A stretch of 19,052 nucleotides of DNA. Origin: Nitrospirota bacterium. GTDB taxonomy: Bacteria; Nitrospirota; CAKKRA01; 9FT-COMBO-42-15. Location: assembly GCA_016214425.1 (NCBI GenBank), contig JACRON010000069.1:1-19052 (forward strand). The letters are read 5' to 3'. Positions within the stretch are counted from its first letter, which is position 1; the number at the start of each line of letters is the position of its first letter. The notes below the pieces were generated by a model, which worked only from the letters and a program-made list of their open reading frames with translations, had not been told where the DNA came from and did not search any database. The position numbers were made by a program, and so were the translations under genes. Below, one piece after another: positions 1 to 6,431 of this stretch.

Positions 1-719
1 AGATTGATGACCCTGAGATGGTATTTCTTAAGAACGGCGTAAGCACCCAGTTTCTGCTTCTTGAGTCAGCAAGGCTGAGGGATGAGGAGAAAAAGGTTGA
101 AAATAAACCGCATGATGTTTTTTACAAGGATGAAGAAAGAGAAGAAGTCAGCAGAAAATCTGCTTTAGCAGCAGTTGCTGCTGAAAGGGTATCAAGAAAA
201 GACCTTTCCCTTTTGACTGCAATGATTGAAGAGCTTGCAGGCTCTTCAGGAGCAGGCGAGGCAACCTTGATGGTTTTAAGGTTTGCAAGCGAGATAATGA
301 ACAGGGCTGTGGTTTTTATTGTGGGAAAAGGTTCTGTCCATGGTCTTGGACAGTTCGGCTTAAATTATTCCAATGGCTCTGCTGATGAAAAGGTCAGGAG
401 CATAACCCTGCCTTTATCTGAAGCATCCATTATAAGAGATGTGATTGAAAACAAACTTTCTTATAAAGGCGAAATAGCGCATGGAAAATGGAATGATTAT
501 TTAATAAATGAACTTGGCGGAAGCTATCCGCAGGAGGCATTTATATCGCCTCTGGTCTGTGGAGGAAGGGTAATTGCTGTTTTATACGGAGACAATCTTC
601 CCCAGAAAAAAAAGATAGAGGATACAGAGGGGCTTGAGGCCTTTATAAGGGTTGCTGGTGTTGCATTGGAAAAGGCTATTTTAGAGAAAAAGCTCAAGGA
701 GATGAAGGCTGTTAATTAA
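1..719 (+). CDS. PATAN (DUF4388)-GAF domain protein, 3' end only
   Basis: The reading frame is open to the window edge (codons start at base 3), so the gene begins upstream; the ATG at 18 is probably internal. About 238 residues are visible. The first 25 or so, with TQFLLLESARLRDEE, match the last helix of a PATAN/DUF4388 domain as I know the family. A charged linker follows, then a GAF-like domain over roughly the last 165 residues, containing GLGQFG, a WNDYL segment and VIAVLYGDNLP, which is typical of PATAN-GAF proteins of delta-proteobacteria-like genomes. It has no membrane segment and should be cytoplasmic. PATAN domains are often found with receivers and chemosensory genes, and GAF domains bind small ligands or mediate dimers; the ligand here is unknown. 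It lies 61 bp before cheY and may be the input or output partner of this cluster. Domain assignment is fairly sure; function is not. Confidence 0.75.
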   Translation, partial: IDDPEMVFLKNGVSTQFLLLESARLRDEEKKVENKPHDVFYKDEEREEVSRKSALAAVAAERVSRKDLSLLTAMIEELAGSSGAGEATLMVLRFASEIMNRAVVFIVGKGSVHGLGQFGLNYSNGSADEKVRSITLPLSEASIIRDVIENKLSYKGEIAHGKWNDYLINELGGSYPQEAFISPLVCGGRVIAVLYGDNLPQKKKIEDTEGLEAFIRVAGVALEKAILEKKLKEMKAVN

Positions 720-721
720 TC

Positions 722-756
722 CCCCCATCCCCCCTTTACTAAAGGGGGGTGAGGGG
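722..756. repeat. C/G-rich imperfect inverted repeat (hairpin) before cheY
   Basis: CCCCCCTTT (729-737) pairs perfectly with AAAGGGGGG (741-749) around a 3-base loop. An outer CCCC (722-725) pairs with GGGG (753-756) across a 3-base internal mismatch. It is far more GC-rich than its surroundings and resembles small dispersed palindromes seen in many environmental genomes. It starts three bases after the stop codon of the PATAN-GAF gene and is not followed by a T run, so it is a weak terminator at best; it may attenuate transcription or protect mRNA ends. Confidence 0.6.
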
Positions 757-780
757 AGATTATTAAATTAGGAGACGAAA

Positions 781-1149
781 ATGAGTAAAAAGGTTTTGGT
801 AATTGAGGATTCATCTACTATGAGGTCAATGGTTGCTGCGATTATTGAGGAGATGGGTGATTTTGCAGTTACAGAGGCAGGCAGCGGTTTTGAGGCGCTT
901 AAGCTGCTTCCAACAGAAAAATTTGATTTGATTATTACTGATATAAATATGCCTGATATAAACGGCCTTGAGGTTGTTAATTTTGTCAAGACCCATCCAA
1001 ATTATAAAAGGATACCGCTCATAATTATTACAACTGAGAGAAGCGAGGAGGACAGGAAAAAGGGCATTGCGCTTGGCGCTTCAGAATATATAACAAAACC
1101 ATTTAAACAGGATGAGCTGCAGGAAGTGGTTAAAAGGGTCATTGGTTAA
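781..1149 (+). CDS. cheY: CheY-type single-domain response regulator
   Basis: The 122-residue protein is a receiver domain with nothing attached, the usual CheY length. The acidic pocket is E9/D10, the phospho-acceptor is D54 (in TDINMPD), the switch Thr is T84 and the conserved Lys is K106 in ITKPF, so all residues needed for Mg-dependent phosphorylation are present. It should take a phosphoryl group from the CheA encoded 9 bp downstream and bind an output partner. Without flagellar genes nearby, motor binding cannot be assumed. AGGAG (770-774) lies 6 bases before the ATG, supporting this start. It is a clear paralogue of the second CheY at 11461, sharing IIITTE and the YITKP region. First gene of the compact che group. 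Confidence 0.93.
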   Translation: MSKKVLVIEDSSTMRSMVAAIIEEMGDFAVTEAGSGFEALKLLPTEKFDLIITDINMPDINGLEVVNFVKTHPNYKRIPLIIITTERSEEDRKKGIALGASEYITKPFKQDELQEVVKRVIG

Positions 1150-1158
1150 GGGATAAAC

Positions 1159-3186
1159 ATGAAAGACAAGAAAAAAGACGAACCATATTTGGAATTTATT
1201 GCTGAGGCTGAAGAGATACTTGAGGTTATCAGCAAGAATCTTCTCACCATGGAAGAATCACAGGACAGGCTCTCTCCTCATCCTGATATCATCAATGCAA
1301 TATTCAGGGGCGTCCACACCTTAAAGGGCATTGCTGGGATGATGGGGTTTAATAATATCACAGAGCTGAGCCATACCTTAGAAAACCTCCTTGATGCAAT
1401 GCGCATGGGCAGGCTGACGCTTACAAGCGTTGTTATAAAACTCCTGTTTGAAAGCACTGAGATGCTCAGAAAATTGGTAGAGAAGGTGAGCAAGGACGGC
1501 AATGACAATATTGATGCCACAAGGCTTTTGTCTGATATTGAAAATACGCTTAAGAAGAGGCCTGAAGAGGCTGCTGCGCATAAATTAGAGGAGCTTGACC
1601 TTGATACAAATATTTTAAAAGTCCTGACAGAGTATGAAAATCACCGCCTTGAAGAAAATCTAAGACTGGCCGCCAATATCTTTGAGGTAACTGCAGGCTT
1701 CAGCCTGGAGACATTTGATAAAGACCTCAATCAGATAAATTCCATTATATCCGGTTTCGGCGAGGTGATTACAACACTTCCTGCATCAGGCGCCTCGCCT
1801 GATGTTGGCATTGAATTTAAGCTGATTATCGGCACTAAGGAGGATTTAATTTATGTTACCTCTGTTCTTTCAAATCCAAATATAAAGATAAGGGAGATAA
1901 AATACCAGAAAAGAGGCGAAAAGATAAAGGCAGGCGAGCATGATGAGGTACAGGCAGCAGAAACCCCATCAAGCGTTAAAAGCCTGAGCATGACAGTAAG
2001 GGTAAATATAAACCGCCTTGACAGGCTTCTGAATATCGTTGGTGAGCTGGTCCTGAATAAGGCTGTCATCACCCATATAAGCAAAAATCTGCGGGCTATA
2101 GAGGGTTTTTCTGAATGGGCGCTTGAGCTTGAGAAGGCAGCAAGGATATTAGATAAAAAACTTAATGAGCTGCAGGAAGGCCTGATGGAGGTCAGGATGG
2201 TGCCGCTTAACAACCTCTTTGACAGGTTAACGAGGATGGCAAGAAAGCTCTCAAAGGAATCAGGGAAGATTATTGATATAAGAATCTTTGGAGAGGAAAC
2301 AGAATTAGACAGACTGATGATAGAAGAGATTGCCGACCCCCTTATGCATATAGTTAGAAACGCTGTTGACCACGGCATTGAGACACAGGATGAGCGAATC
2401 AAGCTTGGCAAAAAAGAGATAGGCACGATTAAGCTATCTGCAATGCAGAAGGGAAGCCATGTTGTAATAGAGGTTGAGGATGACGGCAGCGGTATTGATA
2501 TCAAAAGGGTTAAGGATACTGCGGTAGAAAAGGGGCTGATTGCTTCTAACAGCAGATTTACAGAAAAAGAGGCGATAGACCTTTTATTTGCCCCGGGTTT
2601 TTCCACCAGCAAGGTTGTCACAGAGGTCTCCGGCAGGGGTGTCGGTCTTGATGTGGTTAGAAAGAACCTTATCAAATTAAACGGCACGATAGATATTGAA
2701 ACAAAGGAGAAGATTGGGACAAAATTTATAATAACGCTGCCAATAACGCTGATGATTTTAAAGGCATTGATTGTTCAGGTGGGAGAGGAGATATTTGCGT
2801 TGCCGATAAATTCTGTATCTGAAAGCCTGATGATAACAAATAATGATATCCAGACAGTTGAAAAGAGAGAGGTTATAAAACTGAGGGAGAAGACGCTGCC
2901 TATACTGCGGCTTGGAGGCGCCTTTGATATAAAGAGTAAGAGTGAAAATCCTGAAAGGATGTATGTGGTTGTTGTTGGTTCCGGGAATAGAAAGATTGGG
3001 TTTGTAGTTGATGCCCTTCTCGGACAGCAGGAGATAGTTATAAAGTCGCTTGGAAAGATATTGTCAGGCATTCAGGGCATTGCAGGCGCAACTGAGCTTG
3101 GAAACAGAAAGACCGTTCTGGTGCTTGATATCGGAGCGCTAATTGAAGAATCTGTTCAGGAATACAAAGAAGAGGTAAAAGGCTAA
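1159..3186 (+). CDS. cheA: Chemotaxis histidine kinase CheA
   Basis: This 675-residue cytoplasmic kinase shows the full CheA order. An N-terminal Hpt domain (about 8-135) has the phospho-acceptor His53 in VHTLKG. A middle region (about 145-250) looks like the P2-type partner-binding module. The dimerization helices (about 277-350) contain RLDRLLNIVGELV and the EVRMVPL turn. The ATPase domain (about 355-528) has the N box HIVRNAVDHG (397-406), the G1 box DDGSGID (441-447) and the G2 box GRGVGLDVV (492-500). A C-terminal CheW-like P5 domain (about 533-665) follows. It should autophosphorylate and pass phosphate to the CheY proteins, CheB and possibly the receiver-GGDEF protein. There is no fused receiver. 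AAGGGA (1148-1153), overlapping the end of cheY, precedes the ATG by 5 bases, so translation is probably coupled. Confidence 0.97.
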   Translation: MKDKKKDEPYLEFIAEAEEILEVISKNLLTMEESQDRLSPHPDIINAIFRGVHTLKGIAGMMGFNNITELSHTLENLLDAMRMGRLTLTSVVIKLLFESTEMLRKLVEKVSKDGNDNIDATRLLSDIENTLKKRPEEAAAHKLEELDLDTNILKVLTEYENHRLEENLRLAANIFEVTAGFSLETFDKDLNQINSIISGFGEVITTLPASGASPDVGIEFKLIIGTKEDLIYVTSVLSNPNIKIREIKYQKRGEKIKAGEHDEVQAAETPSSVKSLSMTVRVNINRLDRLLNIVGELVLNKAVITHISKNLRAIEGFSEWALELEKAARILDKKLNELQEGLMEVRMVPLNNLFDRLTRMARKLSKESGKIIDIRIFGEETELDRLMIEEIADPLMHIVRNAVDHGIETQDERIKLGKKEIGTIKLSAMQKGSHVVIEVEDDGSGIDIKRVKDTAVEKGLIASNSRFTEKEAIDLLFAPGFSTSKVVTEVSGRGVGLDVVRKNLIKLNGTIDIETKEKIGTKFIITLPITLMILKALIVQVGEEIFALPINSVSESLMITNNDIQTVEKREVIKLREKTLPILRLGGAFDIKSKSENPERMYVVVVGSGNRKIGFVVDALLGQQEIVIKSLGKILSGIQGIAGATELGNRKTVLVLDIGALIEESVQEYKEEVKG

Positions 3187-3188
3187 AC

Positions 3189-4133
3189 ATGGAAAAGAGG
3201 ATATTAATAATAGATGATTCAGAACAGACAAGGAAAAACCTGATTGAAATACTAAAAAATGCAAGGCTCTTTAATGTGTATCTTGAGGCAGAGGACGGCA
3301 TTGAGGCATTCAGGATATTATCCAAGGAAAAAGTAGATATAATAATTTCTGATGTTATAATGCCGCGTATGGACGGGTTTAAGTTTTTATCGCTTATTAA
3401 AAAGGACAGGGAATTAAAGGATATCCCTGTAGTAATGCTGACTATCAGAGGAGAGATTATTGATAAGATAAGAGGGCTTGAAATCGGCGCTGATGATTAT
3501 ATTATTAAGCCGTTTAATGCTGATGAGCTTGTTGCAAAGGTCAAGGTCTTTTTAAGGATAAAGGCATTACAGGATGATTTAAAATCCAAGAATCTTGAAT
3601 TAGAAAAACTGAGCGTCATTGACCATCTTACACAGCTTTTTAACAGGCGATATTTTTATGACTGCCTGAGAAAGGAATTTAAACGTTCAGAAAGGTATAA
3701 TCTGAAGGTATCCTGCATGCTCATTGATATAGACTTTTTTAAGAATATAAATGACACCCACGGCCATCTTATAGGCGACCTTGTTTTAAGAGAGCTTGGC
3801 ATGATACTTGTCGGCTCTGTCAGAGAGCATGATACTGTTGCAAGATATGGCGGCGATGAGTTTGCAGTTATACTTCCTCAGAAGAACGGCGAGGGTTCAA
3901 AGGTTGTTGCAAACAGGATTACGAAAACAGTTGAGAGCTATCAGTTTGCCAAAAATACAGAGCTTAAGGAGGGGATTAAGATTACAGTAAGTATCGGGAT
4001 AGTTACTTATCCTGAACAGAAGATTGCAAATTATGAAGAGATGATAAAATTCGCTGATGACGCTCTTTACAGCGCAAAGGCAAAAAGAAACAGTATATGC
4101 ATTTATAACGATGACTTAAAAAAGGAAAGGTAA
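3189..4133 (+). CDS. Receiver-GGDEF response regulator, diguanylate cyclase (PleD/WspR-like)
   Basis: A 314-residue protein with a receiver domain (about 3-122; pocket D9/D10, phospho-acceptor D55, T85, K107) joined by a coiled linker to a GGDEF domain (about 143-312). The active-site motif GGDEF is intact at 221-225. The RxxD product-inhibition site, REHD at 212-215, stands the normal five residues before it. It should make cyclic di-GMP from two GTP when its receiver is phosphorylated, and be feedback-inhibited. The gene starts 2 bp after cheA, with its ribosome site AAAAGG (3177-3182) inside cheA, so CheA is the obvious phosphodonor. This resembles the Wsp arrangement of kinase plus receiver-GGDEF. 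A paralogue lies on the minus strand at 16773-17723. Phosphorylation by this CheA is inferred. Confidence 0.93.
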   Translation: MEKRILIIDDSEQTRKNLIEILKNARLFNVYLEAEDGIEAFRILSKEKVDIIISDVIMPRMDGFKFLSLIKKDRELKDIPVVMLTIRGEIIDKIRGLEIGADDYIIKPFNADELVAKVKVFLRIKALQDDLKSKNLELEKLSVIDHLTQLFNRRYFYDCLRKEFKRSERYNLKVSCMLIDIDFFKNINDTHGHLIGDLVLRELGMILVGSVREHDTVARYGGDEFAVILPQKNGEGSKVVANRITKTVESYQFAKNTELKEGIKITVSIGIVTYPEQKIANYEEMIKFADDALYSAKAKRNSICIYNDDLKKER

Positions 4134-4145
4134 AAAATAAGACAT

Positions 4146-4174
4146 CCTATAAAGAGATATAGGTATATTATACC
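4146..4174 (+). promoter_or_regulatory. Two overlapping inverted repeats in the cheW leader
   Basis: CCTATA (4146-4151) can pair with TATAGG (4158-4163), while GGTATA (4162-4167) can pair with TATACC (4169-4174). The two hairpins share bases and cannot form together. They sit in the 51-bp gap after the GGDEF gene and end just before the ribosome site GAGGG (4176-4180) of cheW. The second is also a DNA palindrome that could serve as an operator. The stems are short and AT-rich, so a function is only possible. Confidence 0.3.
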
Positions 4175-4184
4175 AGAGGGTAAA

Positions 4185-4778
4185 ATGACAAACCAGACTC
4201 CAAACAAAAAAGCCAAGAGGGCGAAGAAAGAACCTGTAAAAAAGCCTCAATTAGATGAGGAAGTATTAACGTCTGAGAGTGAAGAAGAAATACCGATTGA
4301 GGATATTACAGAGGAGTTCCAAACAGGAGAGACAGTCAGTGATGATGAGAGGATAGAGCTCCTTGCATTCAAATTATCAAATGAGGAGTATGTCCTTGAT
4401 ATAAGTAGCATTAAAGAGATTATCAGGCCTGTGGAGATAACAAAGGTTCCGAGGGTGCCGTCATATATTAAGGGGATAATATCTCTAAGGGGTGTTATTG
4501 CGCCTGTATACGATTTAAAAAATAGACTGAAATTATCTGAGACAGATGCCCCAGATGACAGCCAGAGAAGGATATTGATAGTAAATTTTGATGATGAGCT
4601 TGTTGGTATTATATCTGATGCTGTTACAGGGGTAGTAAAGATAAATGAAGATATTATTGAACCAACGCCGCAGATTATAAAAGGCGTTGATGCAGAGTAT
4701 CTAAAGGGCGTTGCAAGGATAGACAACAGGCTTTTAATAATCTTAAACCTTGACAGGATATTGAGGAAAGATGCTTAA
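4185..4778 (+). CDS. cheW: CheW-like coupling protein with charged N-terminal extension
   Basis: 197 residues. A CheW domain spans about 56-195, with IIRPVEITKVP, the ISLRG turn with PVYDL (99-110), the VGIISDAV strand (140-147) and LLIILNLDRIL at the end. CheW links CheA to receptors in the signalling array. It differs from a minimal CheW (about 150-165 residues) by some 55 leading residues: a Lys-rich stretch (8-20) followed by an acidic, probably disordered stretch (24-55). The ribosome site GAGGG (4176-4180) lies 4 bases before the ATG. cheW number two follows 3 bp after the stop. The extension may bind a different partner or slow assembly; nothing in the sequence decides this. Family assignment is firm. 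Confidence 0.93.
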   Translation: MTNQTPNKKAKRAKKEPVKKPQLDEEVLTSESEEEIPIEDITEEFQTGETVSDDERIELLAFKLSNEEYVLDISSIKEIIRPVEITKVPRVPSYIKGIISLRGVIAPVYDLKNRLKLSETDAPDDSQRRILIVNFDDELVGIISDAVTGVVKINEDIIEPTPQIIKGVDAEYLKGVARIDNRLLIILNLDRILRKDA

Positions 4779-4781
4779 GCT

Positions 4782-5327
4782 ATGACAGATATAAGCAAGA
4801 AAATAACAGATGAAGATAAGATAAAATTTGCTGTATTTACTATCGGTGCAGTTGAGTTTGCTCTGGATATTATGAGGATTAAGGAGATTGTTAAGCCTCT
4901 TAAGATTACCATAATACCAAAGGCCCCGAGGTTTATAGAGGGCGTTATTAATCTAAGGGGGAATATCATCCCGATAGTAGACCTCAGAAAGCGGTTTGGC
5001 GTGAAAATCCCTGAGACGCCTTTGTCTTCAGAGCGGATTATAATTGCAAGGCTTAATGGAAAGATAATCGGACTGATTGTTGATTCGGTTTCAGATGTAA
5101 TTTCACTGGGAAAGGGCGATATAAGCCCGCCCCCTGAGATTGTAAAGGGTGTCAGCGCCCAATTTATTAAAGGATTGGGAAAGGTAGGCAGCAGGCTTAT
5201 ACTTTTAATGGATTTAGACAGGATTTTAACTGCAAGCGAAAAGATAAGCTTGAAAGCCTCTGTTAAAGAAAAAGGTAAGGCCATAAAAGAAGATGAAGAA
5301 GATGCCGGCGATAGAGAGGAAGAATAA
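4782..5327 (+). CDS. cheW: CheW-like coupling protein, second copy, acidic C-terminal tail
   Basis: 181 residues, CheW domain at about 12-152: IKEIVKPLKITIIPKAP, the conserved VINLRG with PIVDLRKRFG (55-73), IIGLIVDSV (95-103) and LILLMDLDRIL (139-149). It retains the classical NLRG signature that the first copy has as SLRG. A charged tail (about 160-181) ends in an acidic run. The two CheWs are clearly related but divergent, suggesting they occupy different positions in the array or serve different receptors. It starts 3 bp after the first cheW with no good ribosome site close by, so translational coupling is likely. A phosphatase or CheV role is unlikely because no receiver is fused. Confidence 0.93.
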   Translation: MTDISKKITDEDKIKFAVFTIGAVEFALDIMRIKEIVKPLKITIIPKAPRFIEGVINLRGNIIPIVDLRKRFGVKIPETPLSSERIIIARLNGKIIGLIVDSVSDVISLGKGDISPPPEIVKGVSAQFIKGLGKVGSRLILLMDLDRILTASEKISLKASVKEKGKAIKEDEEDAGDREEE

Positions 5328-5333
5328 TCATAC

Positions 5334-6416
5334 ATGATTATCAAGTGTCCGAAGTGCAGCGAGAGAATAGAGGTGGATGACGGAGCCCTTTCAACAGGAG
5401 AGGCAAAGGTCAGATGCTCGCATTGCTATGCGATGTTTGCTGTTAAGAAGGGCGCAAAAAAGACCCCTGCACCAAAAGAGCATCCAAAGGAGACGCCTGC
5501 TGCAATTCATGATGAGCAAAGATTAGAGCAGAAGGCAGCAGATATAAATATAAATATTATTCTTGTAGCAATGGACGGCGATGCAGCAAGCAAGATAATA
5601 AATGAGTTGTTAGTTGAACATGGTTATGAAGTTCTGCATGCATCTGACGGTAGGACAGCATTATCCTTAATCCAGGAAAAAAGGCCTGCAGTTGCAATAT
5701 TGGATGTTGGTCTTCCGCAGATATTTGGATTTGAAATAAGCGAGATAATCAAAAACAGCGAAAAGCTGAAGGATACCATGGTGATATTGATTGCCTCTAT
5801 ATACGACAGGATGAGATACAAAAGAGAGCCGCAATCCCTTTTTGGCGCAGATGATTATATTGAAAAGCACCATATCAGGGACAGTCTTATAAATAAGATT
5901 AAAAGACTGCTGAAAGCCAATTTCCCTGAACAGGCTCCTGAAGAAAAACAGAAGGCCGCTGAAGAAGAGTATAAGGCTCCGGTACCAGCAGAAGGAGGCT
6001 ATGAAGAAAAAAGGGCAGAGGAGAAGATTGATTTTAAAAAAGATGATGTTGCAGCCTTCAGAAGCGATGAGATTTCATTGCCGTCGTTTCCAGAAGCAGC
6101 GGTTGCTGAACAGAAGCCTGTTCAGAAAGAGGAAGCGGCAAGGATAGAAGAAAAGAGTGAAAGGCTGTCCCCTGAGCATGAGAAGGCAAAGAGATTTGCA
6201 AGGATTATTATATCTGATGTGGCCCTTTATAATCAGAAGGCTGTTGAAGATGGCATCAGAAATAACAAGTTTTATGAGATATTAAAGGCAGAGATTGAAG
6301 AGGGCAGAAAGCTTTATGAAGAAAGGGTGCCGCCTGAAATCGCAGCTACCACAAATTACTTTAATGAAACCATAGAAGAATTCATCAGGAATAAGAGGAA
6401 GTCATTAAATCTTTAA
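5334..6416 (+). CDS. Zinc-ribbon / receiver-like protein with conserved C-terminal helical domain
   Basis: A 360-residue three-part protein. Residues 1-37 are an MJ0042-type zinc ribbon with Cys5, Cys8, Cys28 and Cys31. Residues 73-195 are receiver-like: D81 of the acidic pocket, phospho-acceptor D124 (ILDVGLP) and Lys178 are kept, but the second pocket acid is Met80 and the switch Thr position appears to be Ala, so phosphorylation may be weak or absent. A low-complexity Glu/Lys/Pro linker (about 198-280) follows. A helical domain (about 281-358) then carries RFARIIISDVALYN and YEERVPPEIAATTNYF; I recall this tail on other zinc-ribbon and signalling proteins but know no function for it. The gene starts 6 bp after cheW. 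A probable adaptor rather than a DNA-binding regulator, since no DNA-binding domain is seen. Confidence 0.8.
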   Translation: MIIKCPKCSERIEVDDGALSTGEAKVRCSHCYAMFAVKKGAKKTPAPKEHPKETPAAIHDEQRLEQKAADININIILVAMDGDAASKIINELLVEHGYEVLHASDGRTALSLIQEKRPAVAILDVGLPQIFGFEISEIIKNSEKLKDTMVILIASIYDRMRYKREPQSLFGADDYIEKHHIRDSLINKIKRLLKANFPEQAPEEKQKAAEEEYKAPVPAEGGYEEKRAEEKIDFKKDDVAAFRSDEISLPSFPEAAVAEQKPVQKEEAARIEEKSERLSPEHEKAKRFARIIISDVALYNQKAVEDGIRNNKFYEILKAEIEEGRKLYEERVPPEIAATTNYFNETIEEFIRNKRKSLNL

Positions 6417-6431
6417 TCAGGTTTTAAGAAA

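Noticed and set aside
1851..2687. A 278-codon minus-strand open frame inside cheA
   Set aside because: It is antisense to a fully supported cheA, has Ser/Ile-rich low-information content and no recognisable motif; it arises from the codon bias of cheA.
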